Below are positions 1 to 8,969 of a stretch of 64,000 bases of DNA, one piece after another; position 1 is the stretch's first letter; every line of letters begins with the position of its first letter. The notes beneath the pieces were generated by a model. It had not been told where the DNA came from. It made no database searches and saw only the letters and a program-made list of their open reading frames with translations. A program made the position numbers and the translations under genes. The stretch comes from UBA7672 sp041398245 (GTDB taxonomy: Bacteria > Pseudomonadota > Alphaproteobacteria > Caulobacterales > Hyphomonadaceae): positions 146,300 to 210,299 of the forward strand of contig JAWKVC010000005.1 in NCBI GenBank assembly GCA_041398245.1, given 5' to 3'.

Positions 1-868
1 CGCCAAGTGCGCCCAGCATCGCTTCGCGTGATGCGGACCGGGGCGTCGCCTGCTGGTCAAGCCAGACCTCGGCTGCGCGCAGGGCGGTCACGGCGTTGTC
101 GACCTGGTGGCGTCCGGCAAGACGCAGCATCACGGGTTGATCCGCCTCCGGTGCATCACTGGCGGGGCCGTAGGTGAAATGCGCGCCGCCCGCATCGTTG
201 AGCACGGCGCCCAGCCGGCGGCCTTCAAGCGCGGGCAGCAGCGTCTTGTCCGACAGGCCGGCGAAGGCCGCGAGTCGCACGGACAGATGCGTGGGAATCG
301 ATGGCGACAGCACCACACAGGCGCCCGGAGCGGCGGCGTCGACCTTGTCGTAGGCGATCAGTTCCTCGGTCGAGCCGAGGAGTTCGGTGTGCTCCAGCTC
401 GATCGACGTCAGCACAGAGATGTTGGCGCGAACCGTGCGGATCGGATCATAGCGGCCGCCGATGCCCGCCTCCCACACAATGGCGTCGGGCCGTTCTTCC
501 CTGAACCAGAGCAGGGCGGTCAGAAACAGGAATTCGAAGGCGCCGATATGATCGCCTTCGGGCAGCGTCGCGTTGAACGCCGCCACCGTGGCGGCGTGGC
601 GATCAAGCGCGTCCTGCGAGATCATGTCTGACCCGATCGTGAAGCGCTCGCGGACATCGAACAGGTGAGGCGAGGTAAAGCAGCCGACGCGAAGGCCCGC
701 CGTTCCGAGCGCTGACGTGAGGAAGCGCGCAGTCGAGCCCTTGCCGTTGGTTCCTGTGACCGCGATGGACCGGCGTGCAAGCTCGGCGCGGTCAATGCCG
801 TGCGTGTCCATGAACCGCGCGACGCGGTGCAGGCCGATGCCGTCGCCGAATTTGGAAAGGCCGAACAT
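1..868 (-). CDS. FolC-like Mur ligase family protein (partial, C-terminus beyond window)
   Basis: About 289 N-terminal residues are visible; the rest lies before base 1. The protein resembles folylpolyglutamate/dihydrofolate synthase (FolC), an ATP-dependent ligase adding glutamate through an acyl-phosphate. The P-loop VTGTNGKGST is at about residues 37-46, followed by the FolC-like FTSPHLFDVRERF. Later motifs are diverged: GIGGRYDPIR where FolC usually has GLGGRxDATN, and IELEHTELLGSTEELIAYDK where FolC has a DHxxxLG..IAxxKAGI-type stretch. The ATG at 868 shares its A with the TGA of the ATP-grasp gene, so the two are probably co-translated. It may be the genome's real FolC or a paralogue with another acceptor; the divergence and its partner make a paralogue plausible. 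Confidence 0.75.
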   Translation of the reverse strand, partial: MFGLSKFGDGIGLHRVARFMDTHGIDRAELARRSIAVTGTNGKGSTARFLTSALGTAGLRVGCFTSPHLFDVRERFTIGSDMISQDALDRHAATVAAFNATLPEGDHIGAFEFLFLTALLWFREERPDAIVWEAGIGGRYDPIRTVRANISVLTSIELEHTELLGSTEELIAYDKVDAAAPGACVVLSPSIPTHLSVRLAAFAGLSDKTLLPALEGRRLGAVLNDAGGAHFTYGPASDAPEADQPVMLRLAGRHQVDNAVTALRAAEVWLDQQATPRSASREAMLGALG

Positions 869-1830
869 CAGCTACCCAGACATTCTTCGTACATGCTTGT
901 CCAGATCGCCTGGATCAGGTCGCTGCGGCCGGCCAGCTCCAGCGTGCGCAGGCCGGGATTGCCGTTGACCTCGATGACCACGAGGTCGGAAAAATCACCG
1001 GCGGGCGACCGGTCGAACAGGTCGACCGCGCCGATCCGGAGGCCGATGGCCCCGAAAGCCGCAATCGCAAGCCGGGCAAGCGCCGGCGGCGCCTGGTCCG
1101 AGACATGCTCGACGTCGCCCGCTGCAGACAGATTGCGCCGGCCGGGAAGGGCGACATGCTCGCCTTCTGCTGGAACCTCGTCGGGGGAGCGGCCGGCGAG
1201 CCTGGTCGCGGACACGCCGGGCGCCAGCGCCGCCGCATCACGCGCGGCGACCAGCTGCGCCAGCGTCGAGCGACCATCACCGATAATTTCCGGCAGTCGT
1301 TTGGCGGCGTGGAAAACCACGCGGCCATCCTGCACGAACACGCGATGCTCGGCGCCACCGATGACGGGTTCCACGAGGAAGCTTTCATGCAGCGGCGCGA
1401 TGCGCGCGACATAGGCGCGAAGCGCGTCGGCGTCGGCGATGATCTCCGCGAAGTCGCCGCGCGATCCATGGTTGGGCTTGCAGAACACCGGGAAGCCCAG
1501 TTCGCGTGCGAAGGCGATCGCATCGTCCGCTTCGCGTCCGGCCTCGCGGAAAGCCGCACGCAGCTTGTGGGCGAAGAACACGCCGCCGGGAATGACGGGC
1601 AGGCCGCAGGCCGCAAGCACGGCCTTGGTATGCGCCTTGTCGCGCGAGATCGTCCATCCGACCGCGCTGTTCACGGGATAGGCGCAGACGCCGCCTCCGC
1701 CGCCCAGCACGCTGCGTCCGCCGCGCGAGACGCGCCAGAGATAGCCGCGGCCGCCGTCGAGATCCTCGAACGAGGCGCCGATGGCGGCGGCGGCCTCGCG
1801 CGCATATCGCGTGAATTCGGGTTGCGGCAT
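868..1830 (-). CDS. ATP-grasp family ligase (cyanophycin synthetase/glutathione synthetase-like)
   Basis: An ATP-grasp enzyme of about 320 residues, a family that joins a carboxylate to an amine through an acyl-phosphate. Recognisable parts are FPVFCKPNHGSRGDFAEI (ATP-binding lysine), the GDGRSTLAQLV stretch typical of the CphA/GshAB branch, and VVIEVNGNPGLRTLE, with the metal-binding Glu/Asn near the C-terminus. There is no signal peptide, so it is cytosolic. I chose the ATG at 1830; a GTG at 1869 would add 13 residues with no family resemblance. Its stop overlaps the FolC-like start by one base. Cyanophycin synthetase fuses an ATP-grasp half to a Mur-ligase half, and here similar halves occur as neighbouring genes. 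The substrate is unknown. Confidence 0.8.
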   Translation of the reverse strand: MPQPEFTRYAREAAAAIGASFEDLDGGRGYLWRVSRGGRSVLGGGGGVCAYPVNSAVGWTISRDKAHTKAVLAACGLPVIPGGVFFAHKLRAAFREAGREADDAIAFARELGFPVFCKPNHGSRGDFAEIIADADALRAYVARIAPLHESFLVEPVIGGAEHRVFVQDGRVVFHAAKRLPEIIGDGRSTLAQLVAARDAAALAPGVSATRLAGRSPDEVPAEGEHVALPGRRNLSAAGDVEHVSDQAPPALARLAIAAFGAIGLRIGAVDLFDRSPAGDFSDLVVIEVNGNPGLRTLELAGRSDLIQAIWTSMYEECLGS

Positions 1831-1920
1831 GGGATATCCGGCGCGAGTCTCAACGCGCGGCGAATACACGCTTGCGCTGTCTGACGCAAAGCGCTGTCGC
1901 GTGCAGGCTGCTACCGGGTG

Positions 1921-4008
1921 TTACCAGATGCGCACGCGCTGGCTGGGCGCGAGATAGAGCCGGTCGGCCGGTTCCACGCCAAAGGCGGCGTACCAGGCGT
2001 CCATGTTCCGGACGACGCCGTTGACCCGGTAGCGGCTTGGGGAATGGCTGTCGCCATCCAGCATGGCGCGGGCGATCTCGTCGCGCACCTTGTCGCGATA
2101 GCTGGCGGCGTAGGCGATAAAGAAACGCTGGTCGCCGGTCAGCCCGTCGATCACGGGCGCGTCCTTGCCGCCGAGCGACAGCTTGTAGGCGGCATAGGCG
2201 ATCTCCAGGCCGGAAAGGTCGCCGATGTTTTCGCCCAGCGTGCCGAGGCCGTTCACGCAGGCATCCTTGAACGGACAATAGTTGTTGAACTGGCGGATCA
2301 GGCGGCGTGACTTGGCGAGAAAGCGTCCATCGGTCTCCTCGGTCCACCAGTTGAACGTGCGCCCCGTGCCGTCGAACTGGCGGCCCTGATCGTCGAAGCC
2401 ATGGCTCATCTCGTGGCCGATGACGGCGCCGATGCCGCCATAGTTCACGGCCGCGTCCGCATCCGGATCGAAGAAGGGCGGCTTCAGGATGCCGGCCGGC
2501 AGGACGAAGGTGTTCGCCAGCGGATTGTAGAACGCGTTGACGACGTGGGCGTGGGTCGGCCAGCGGGTGCGGTCGACCGGCTGGTGAAGATCGGCCTGCT
2601 GGTCGCGCCATTCGAAATCGTAGGATGCGTAGATGTTCTCCGCGAGCTTGCCAGGCTCGATCTTGAGCCCGCTGAAGTCCCGCCACTTGTCGGGATAGCC
2701 GACCATGCCGGTCAGGGCCGCGAGCTTGCCCAGCGCCGCCGCCCGCGTTTCATCGTCCATCCAGTCGAGCGAGCGCATGCGCGTCTCGAACGCCGTGCGG
2801 ATATTGGCGACAATCGCATCGACCCGCGCCTTGTCCTCCGGAGGGAAGTGCTTCTGCACGTAGATCTGCGCCACGGCGTCGCCGAGCGCTGAATTGACGA
2901 TGCCGACGGCGAACTGCCAGCGTTCCGGCTGTTCCGTGACGCCGGAGAGCTGTCGCGAATAGAAATCGAAGCTTGCGTCCGCAAAGGCCTTGGGGAGATA
3001 GGCCGCCATGTCGCTGGCGATGCTGAACTCCATCCAGAGCTTCCAGTCATCAAGCGGGATGTCGTGGACAAGTTGCGCCAGATCCGTGATGGCGGTCTGG
3101 TCCAGCACGACAAACAGTTCGCCGCCGGACATGCCGGCTTCCTCGAGGAACAGGTCCCAGCCGAACGCAGGCGCGAACGCCTTGAGCTGGTCGAACGACA
3201 TTGTGCGCATCGCTTCATCGGCACTGAGCGAACGATCCTCGTCGACATGCGCTTTGGCGATGGCCTCCTCGAGGGCGTAGATGCGTTGCGCGCCGCCTTC
3301 AGGATCGCGCTCGCCGATCAGACGGAGAATGGTCGCGATATAGTCGTGATAGCCCTTTTGCAGGCTGACCATGTCGGGCGAGCTGTCGAGATAATAGCCC
3401 CGATGCGGCATGTTGAGGCCGGCCTGCGAGAACCAGATGGCGTTGCGGTCTGGATCAGCCGGGCTGGGCGCGACGCCTGCGCCGATGGGCGAGTTGTAGC
3501 CGATGACGCCCATGAGCCGCATCAGATCCTCGACCGACGTCACGGCCCTGATCCGCGCAAGATGCGGCTGCAGCGGGGCGATGCCTCTGGCCTCGATGGC
3601 CGCTTCGTCCATGGCGGAGGTATAGAGGTCGGCGATCTTCTGCTCGATCGTCCCCGGCGCCGGTTTCAAGGCGACGATCTCCTCGATCATCGTTCTGACG
3701 TCGGCATCGGACTTTTCCGTCAGCTCTTCGGCGGCGCCGATCGACACCTTGTCCGGCGGCAGATTGTTCGCCGCCAGCCAGTCCTTGTTGACGTACTGAT
3801 AGAAATCGTCGCCCGGCTCGTAGTTGCGGCTGGCGCGCGGTTGGCTCTTGAGGCTGAATCCCTGCGGCAGCTCGCGGAGCGACGGAGCTGTCAGCGAGGG
3901 TGGCGTAACGGTGGCCGGATCGACTGTCGCCGTCGCGCAGGACGTCGCGGCCAGCAGGGATAAGGCGCCGAACGCGCTGGCGAGGCGTCTGGTCAGGCTT
4001 GCGGACAA
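1921..4008 (-). CDS. M13 family (neprilysin/PepO-like) zinc metallopeptidase, lipoprotein
   Basis: 695 residues. An N-terminal hydrophobic segment ends in LAATSCAT, a weak lipobox, so the protein is exported and probably envelope-attached. The zinc site is VIGHEMSHGFDD (HExxH) with the third ligand in GENIGDLSG (ExxxD). The substrate-binding NAFYNP stretch and the C-terminal VRIW typical of M13 peptidases are present, and the length fits full-length bacterial members. The likely role is cleavage of peptides in the periplasm or at the surface. It is the downstream member of a tandem pair with the gene at 4132-6165; the 123-bp gap shows no obvious terminator. Confidence 0.93.
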   Translation of the reverse strand: MSASLTRRLASAFGALSLLAATSCATATVDPATVTPPSLTAPSLRELPQGFSLKSQPRASRNYEPGDDFYQYVNKDWLAANNLPPDKVSIGAAEELTEKSDADVRTMIEEIVALKPAPGTIEQKIADLYTSAMDEAAIEARGIAPLQPHLARIRAVTSVEDLMRLMGVIGYNSPIGAGVAPSPADPDRNAIWFSQAGLNMPHRGYYLDSSPDMVSLQKGYHDYIATILRLIGERDPEGGAQRIYALEEAIAKAHVDEDRSLSADEAMRTMSFDQLKAFAPAFGWDLFLEEAGMSGGELFVVLDQTAITDLAQLVHDIPLDDWKLWMEFSIASDMAAYLPKAFADASFDFYSRQLSGVTEQPERWQFAVGIVNSALGDAVAQIYVQKHFPPEDKARVDAIVANIRTAFETRMRSLDWMDDETRAAALGKLAALTGMVGYPDKWRDFSGLKIEPGKLAENIYASYDFEWRDQQADLHQPVDRTRWPTHAHVVNAFYNPLANTFVLPAGILKPPFFDPDADAAVNYGGIGAVIGHEMSHGFDDQGRQFDGTGRTFNWWTEETDGRFLAKSRRLIRQFNNYCPFKDACVNGLGTLGENIGDLSGLEIAYAAYKLSLGGKDAPVIDGLTGDQRFFIAYAASYRDKVRDEIARAMLDGDSHSPSRYRVNGVVRNMDAWYAAFGVEPADRLYLAPSQRVRIW

Positions 4009-4131
4009 GGCGTTTTCCTCTTGGTCTGGCCCGAGTCTTGACTGTGGGCCCGCGAAGTCAAGCGCCAGACGCGGAACGGCCGCCGTTTCCGGGGAAACAG
4101 CGGCCGCAACACGAGAACCCGTTCTCAGGTT

Positions 4132-6165
4132 TTACCAGATGCGCACGCGGTTTTCCGGCGCGATGTACATCTTGTCGCCTTCCTTCACATCGAACGCCGT
4201 ATACCAGGCGTCGATGTTCGGCACGACGCCGTTGACGCGGAATTCCGGCGGCGAGTGCGGATCGACCTGCAGCAGCTGGCGCGCCATTTCCTCGCGCGAC
4301 ATCGCACGCCACACCTGCGCCCACGACAGGAAGAAGCGCTGGTCGCCGGTCAGGCCGCCGAGCACCGGAGCTTCCTTGCCGCCAAGCGATTGCTTGTAGG
4401 CGGTGTAGGCCATGATGAGGCCGCCGAGATCGCCGATATTCTCGCCGGTCGTCAGCTTGCCGCTGATGCAGGCGTCGGGATACGGGCAGTACTTGTCGTA
4501 CTGCGCATTCAGCGCTTCGGTCTTGGACTTGAACTGGCTCTTGGTGTCGGCCGTCCACCAGTCGCGCTGCACGCCCATGTCGTCAAAGGCCGAGCCCTGG
4601 TCGTCGAAGCCGTGGCCGATCTCGTGACCGATCACGGCGCCGATGGCGCCATAGTTGACCGCCGCGTCCGCATGCACGTCGAAGAAGGGCGGCTGCAGGA
4701 TGCCGGCCGGGAAGGTGATCTGGTTCATCAGCGGATTGTAGGACGCGTTCACGGTCTGCGCGTTCATGTCCCACTCTTCGCGATCAACCGGACCGTTCAT
4801 CCGGGCGATCTGGCGGTTCCATTCGAACTTGCGTGCGTTCATCACGTTCTCGAACAGTTTCGCCTTGTCGATCTCAAGGGCGGCATAGTCGCGCCACTTG
4901 TTGGGATAGCCGACGCGGACCTCGAAATTGGCGAGCTTCTTCAGCGCTTCGGCGCGGGTCGGCTCGTCCATCCACTGCAGGGTTTCAAGACGGGACTTCA
5001 ATGCCGAGTTGAGGTTGCCGACCAGCTCTTCCATCTTCGCCTTGTTTTCCGGCGGGAAGAACTTCGCGGCGTAAGCCTCGCCCAGGGCTTCGCCCATATT
5101 GTTGTCGAGCAGGCTGACGCCGCGCTTCCAGCGCTCGCGCTTGGCGGGCGTGCCGGCCAGCGTCTTGCCGAAGAAGTCGAAGTTGGCGTCATCGAACGCC
5201 TTGGTCAGATAGTTCGCGTTGTCGGACGCGATGTGGAAGGTGAGGTAGGTCTTCCATGCAACGATCGGCTGGGTGTCGATCAGCTTGGCGCCGGCGGTGA
5301 CGGCCGTGTCGCCATAGGCGACCATGTTCGTCAGCTTGGGAATGCCGGCGTCGGCCGCGAAGGCTTCGATGTCGAGGTTGGGGACGACCTTCTTGAAGGC
5401 TTCCACGTCCATCGCCTTGAAGGCCTTGTCCGGCACGCGCATTTCTTCCGGCGTCCAGTGGCCCTTGGCGATCTCGGTCTCGAACTTGATCACCGTGTCC
5501 GCCGAGGCGGCCGGGTTGGCGTCGCCCAGCAGTTCGAACACCTTCGTCACGTACGCCTTGTAGGCGGTGCGGATCTGGTCGTTCTTCTCGGAGGCTTCGA
5601 GATAGTAGTCGCGATCCGGCATGCCGAGGCCGGACTGGATCGCCCAGACGGCATAGCGCTTCGGATCAGCCGTGTCGGCTTCGATGCCGATGCCGAACGG
5701 CGCGGTCGCCCACGGCTGGGAGATCACTTTCAGCAGGCTGGCGCGATCGGAGATGCCGTTGATCTGATCGATATAGGGCTTCAGCGGCTCGACGCCGCGT
5801 GTCTCCAGCGTGGCTTCGTCCATCCACGAAGCGAAGAAGTCGGCGGCCTTGGCGACATTGCTGCCGGCGGTCGGCGGGTTGGCGGCGAACCCGTCGATGA
5901 TCGTCTTGACGTCGGCTTCCGATTTCTCACGCAGTTCGTCGAACGAGCCATAGCGGGCCTTGTCGTCCGGCATGGTGAAGGTCGCCAGCCAGTGGCCGTT
6001 GGCGAAGCGGAAGAAGTCATCGCCAGCCTTCACCGTTTCGTCGCGGTTGGTGAGATCGATGCCGAACTCGCCGAGCACGGGGTTCGGCGCTTCGGCGGCC
6101 GGTTCGCCGGAGCAGGCGGCAAGAAGGGCGGCCGCGGACGCGGCAAGAAGCAGGGACATTCGCAT
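4132..6165 (-). CDS. M13 family zinc metallopeptidase, lipoprotein (upstream paralogue)
   Basis: 677 residues with a clear lipoprotein signal: MRMSLLLAASAAALLAACSG has lipobox LAAC. It has the full M13 set: NASYNP, VIGHEIGHGFDDQ (HExxH zinc ligands), GENIGDLGG (third ligand) and a C-terminal VRIW. It is an intact paralogue of the next gene, with the same order of motifs but clearly diverged sequence, so the duplication is not recent. Both are transcribed leftwards and probably form one unit starting in the 164-bp AT-richer gap before phoR. Both are probably outer-membrane-anchored endopeptidases; substrates cannot be told. Confidence 0.95.
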   Translation of the reverse strand: MRMSLLLAASAAALLAACSGEPAAEAPNPVLGEFGIDLTNRDETVKAGDDFFRFANGHWLATFTMPDDKARYGSFDELREKSEADVKTIIDGFAANPPTAGSNVAKAADFFASWMDEATLETRGVEPLKPYIDQINGISDRASLLKVISQPWATAPFGIGIEADTADPKRYAVWAIQSGLGMPDRDYYLEASEKNDQIRTAYKAYVTKVFELLGDANPAASADTVIKFETEIAKGHWTPEEMRVPDKAFKAMDVEAFKKVVPNLDIEAFAADAGIPKLTNMVAYGDTAVTAGAKLIDTQPIVAWKTYLTFHIASDNANYLTKAFDDANFDFFGKTLAGTPAKRERWKRGVSLLDNNMGEALGEAYAAKFFPPENKAKMEELVGNLNSALKSRLETLQWMDEPTRAEALKKLANFEVRVGYPNKWRDYAALEIDKAKLFENVMNARKFEWNRQIARMNGPVDREEWDMNAQTVNASYNPLMNQITFPAGILQPPFFDVHADAAVNYGAIGAVIGHEIGHGFDDQGSAFDDMGVQRDWWTADTKSQFKSKTEALNAQYDKYCPYPDACISGKLTTGENIGDLGGLIMAYTAYKQSLGGKEAPVLGGLTGDQRFFLSWAQVWRAMSREEMARQLLQVDPHSPPEFRVNGVVPNIDAWYTAFDVKEGDKMYIAPENRVRIW

Positions 6166-6329
6166 TTAGGGCGCCTCTGGAAAGATTTCTCGCCAGTCTG
6201 GCTGGCTACGCGCACCGTTTGTCCCAGTGTTTCGGGGTAGTCAACGTAATTTATCGCAAAACAATAAATCCAGCTGCAGTGACACGCCAAAAGCAAGACA
6301 AATCAGTGTTCGCAGCGTAAACCCGCGCC

Positions 6330-7700
6330 ATGGATGGTTCAGGTTCGCAGAGCAAGAAGCCGGTCGCCGAAGCCTCGCGGCAGCGTGGCCGCGCGCGCGA
6401 TATGGCCGCCCTGTCGGTTGTGGCCGGCATCGCCCTCGCGGCTCTCGTCATCACCGGACAGGCGAGCTGGGGCGGCGCGCTGTTCGTCATGGTTGTGCTG
6501 GTGCTGTTCTGCAGCCTCTGGTTCTACGGCACGGTCGATCCGGCGCTGACGGCGGACAAGGACGAGGCGAGCGCCGCGGCCGAGGAAGCGCGGGCGCGCG
6601 CGGCGCAGGAGCGGCTGTTCCGCCACGACCTGATCGAGGCGCTGGCGGAACCAGCCATGTTCATCGATGCGCAGGGCAAGGTGGAATCGGCCAATGCGGC
6701 GGCGCGCCGGCAGTTCCGCTTCGTCGGCGCCGATCCGGTGCTCAGCGCTGTGGTGCGGCGGCCCGAACTGCTCGACGCCGTGACGGCGGTGCGCAATGGC
6801 GATGGCCCGCAGCTTTTCGAATTCGTCGAGCGCGCGGACACGGACCGCTATTTCTCGTGCGTGGCCTCGCCGCTCGGCAAGGGCGTGCTGGTGAGCATGC
6901 ACGACATCACCGACATCAAGCGCGCCGAGTTCGCGCGTGTCGACTTCCTCGCCAATGCGAGCCACGAGTTGCGCACGCCGCTGACATCCCTGTCTGGCTT
7001 CATCGAGACTTTGCGCGGGCCCGCGCGCGACGATGCCGACGCGCGTGAGCGCTTTCTGGAAATCATGCAGGGGCAGGCCGACCGGATGCGCCGTCTGATC
7101 AGCGATCTTCTCTCGCTGTCGCGGATCGAACTGGTCGAGCACAGGCCGCCCGAGGGCAAGTCGGATCTCGCCGATGTCGTGCGCGAAGTGGTCGATGCGA
7201 TGGAGCCGGTCGCGGCCGAGCGCGGCGTGCGCGTCGACCTGCATGGCGCCGATGATACCGTCATCGTTACAGGCGTGCGCGACGAGCTTTCGCAGGTCGT
7301 GCAGAACCTCGTCGACAACGCCGTGAAGTATTCCGAGGCCGGCGGCGTCGTGCATGTCGATCTTGCTGCGGGTCTGGCGCGGGACGACGCCGTCGCGCGG
7401 GCTGGCCGGCAGTGGGCCGAGGCCGGGCACATGTCGATCGTGGCCTCGCCGGGCCAGGCGCGCGACAGGTCGGTGGCGCTGCGCGTGACTGACGCGGGGC
7501 CGGGCATCGAGCGGCAATACCTGCCGCGCCTGTCGGAGCGCTTCTATCGCGTCGACCCCGGCCGCGGGCTTCGGCCGGGCACCGGCCTTGGCCTTGCGAT
7601 CGTGAAGCACGTCGTGCAGCGCCACCGCGGCGAGTTCCTCGTCGAGAGCGAACCCGGCCGCGGCTCCGCTTTTGGTGTTGTGCTGCCGATGGCTACGTAG
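6330..7700 (+). CDS. phoR: Phosphate regulon sensor histidine kinase PhoR
   Basis: 456 residues. A short cytosolic N-terminus is followed by two hydrophobic segments (about residues 26-42 and 48-66), a PAS-like region (about 100-195), a HisKA domain with phospho-acceptor His212 in NASHELRTPLTSLSGF, and an HATPase_c domain with N-box QNLVDNAVKYS, G1 DAGPGIE and G2 GTGLGLAIVKHV. Membrane topology and the PAS domain match PhoR, and phoB lies 4.3 kb downstream on the same strand. In many alphaproteobacteria phoR is followed directly by pstCAB-phoU-phoB; here pstC and pstA are missing and two unrelated genes intervene. No strong ribosome site precedes the ATG. Confidence 0.88.
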   Translation: MDGSGSQSKKPVAEASRQRGRARDMAALSVVAGIALAALVITGQASWGGALFVMVVLVLFCSLWFYGTVDPALTADKDEASAAAEEARARAAQERLFRHDLIEALAEPAMFIDAQGKVESANAAARRQFRFVGADPVLSAVVRRPELLDAVTAVRNGDGPQLFEFVERADTDRYFSCVASPLGKGVLVSMHDITDIKRAEFARVDFLANASHELRTPLTSLSGFIETLRGPARDDADARERFLEIMQGQADRMRRLISDLLSLSRIELVEHRPPEGKSDLADVVREVVDAMEPVAAERGVRVDLHGADDTVIVTGVRDELSQVVQNLVDNAVKYSEAGGVVHVDLAAGLARDDAVARAGRQWAEAGHMSIVASPGQARDRSVALRVTDAGPGIERQYLPRLSERFYRVDPGRGLRPGTGLGLAIVKHVVQRHRGEFLVESEPGRGSAFGVVLPMAT

Positions 7701-7773
7701 TCCAGTTCGAAAAGTCAGTTTCGGCGAGGCGGGATAGCTGACGGGCGGATCAAGCCATGAAGGGCGTTGCGCC

Positions 7774-8841
7774 ATGACGACAGGTTTGAAGCGGGCGGGA
7801 AACCGGCGGTGGATCGCGGCGATGATGTTTGCGGGCGCGGCCATGCTGGCGGCCTGCACGACGGGCCCCGTGGCGGGCCAGGATGCATCGCCCGTAGCGC
7901 AAGCGGCCACGACCATAGCCGAGCAGGCGAAATTCGAGCAGGACCGCAAGGCGATTCTCGCCCAGACCGGCGACTATCGCGTGCGCTTCGACTTCTTCGA
8001 GACGGTCTCGTTCCTGAAGGACTATCGCATCACCGAGCCGGACCGCTCGGGCGGCTATGAAGTCGTGCGCGTGATCGAAGACACCGGCGACTTCATCAGT
8101 ATCCAGCACATCCTGGTGGTCGAATCGGGCGAGGACAAATTCCCGATCAAGCACTGGCGCCAGGACTGGCGCTACGAACCCGAAAGCGTCCTCGTCTTCA
8201 TCGGCGGCAATGCGTGGGAGAACCGCGTGATCCCTGAAGCGGAGCGGAAAGGAAAATGGTCGCAGACGGTCTATCAGGTCGAGGATTCGCCGCGCTATGG
8301 CGCGCTCGGCGCATGGACGCACGAGAATGGCGTCTCCGCCTGGACGCCGCCGGCTGAGTTGCGTCCGTTGCCGCGCCGCGAGGCGACCAAGCGCGACGAC
8401 TACTACGCCGTGCTGGCGGTCAATCGCCACGCGATCACATGGGATGGCTGGGTGCACGAGCAGGACAACTCCAAGCTCGCGATGATTGACGGCAAGCCGC
8501 AGCTGATCGCGCGCGAGCAGGGCGTGAACACGTATCGCCACTATGCCGATTTCGATGAGACCGTCGCGCTCGACTACTGGGACGCCACGAAGAACTTCTG
8601 GGCGGCGGTGCGCGCCGAATGGTCGGCGTTCGAAAAGCCCGGCACGACGTTTGGCCTGACGATCAAGGGCGAGCCCGAGCCGCTTTACATGCCGCTGCTT
8701 GATCTCGCGGACAAAATCCAGGCGGGCGAGACCACGACAGACGCCGCCGTCGTCGAAGCCCGGAAGGTGATCGCTAGGTTCACCACCCACGATGTCGGAA
8801 CGCTCGAACAGCGCCTCGCCAAGGACGTCGCCTCGCGCTGA
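7774..8841 (+). CDS. DUF6607-like lipoprotein
   Basis: 355 residues. The N-terminus has a basic start, a hydrophobic stretch and lipobox LAACTT, so this should be a lipoprotein. The mature part has many aromatic motifs (FDFFETVSFLKDYRITEP, KHWRQDWRYEP, ITWDGWVHEQDN), a pattern I associate with the uncharacterised DUF6607 family. No catalytic motif is evident. It starts 73 bp after phoR on the same strand and ends before a strong hairpin (8865-8894), so it may be read through from phoR. Its position inside a phosphate-regulation locus suggests, but does not show, Pho control. Confidence 0.7.
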   Translation: MTTGLKRAGNRRWIAAMMFAGAAMLAACTTGPVAGQDASPVAQAATTIAEQAKFEQDRKAILAQTGDYRVRFDFFETVSFLKDYRITEPDRSGGYEVVRVIEDTGDFISIQHILVVESGEDKFPIKHWRQDWRYEPESVLVFIGGNAWENRVIPEAERKGKWSQTVYQVEDSPRYGALGAWTHENGVSAWTPPAELRPLPRREATKRDDYYAVLAVNRHAITWDGWVHEQDNSKLAMIDGKPQLIAREQGVNTYRHYADFDETVALDYWDATKNFWAAVRAEWSAFEKPGTTFGLTIKGEPEPLYMPLLDLADKIQAGETTTDAAVVEARKVIARFTTHDVGTLEQRLAKDVASR

Positions 8842-8864
8842 GAAGGCCCTGAAAGCCCAATGAA

Positions 8865-8894
8865 AACGGGCCGGAGCGCGAGCTCCGGCCCGTT
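8865..8894. terminator. Strong hairpin between convergent genes
   Basis: A perfect 13-bp stem (AACGGGCCGGAGC with GCTCCGGCCCGTT) closes a GCGA tetraloop, a GNRA-type loop. It lies 24 bp after the DUF6607-like stop and 75 bp from the stop of the convergent dioxygenase gene. Four A's precede it, giving a short T-run on the minus strand, and TTC follows on the plus strand, so it may work both ways. Confidence 0.8.
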
Positions 8895-8969
8895 CTGCGT
8901 GTGGCGGGTCCGAATGGCCGGGATGCCGTCGCCGGGGAGACGAGATGGCGCCGCGGCCCAGCAGACCGC

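Noticed and set aside
4255..6240. Long plus-strand open frame of 661 codons opposite the second M13 gene
   Set aside because: It has no recognisable domain and lies wholly opposite a gene with clear zinc-peptidase motifs; a GC-rich shadow frame.
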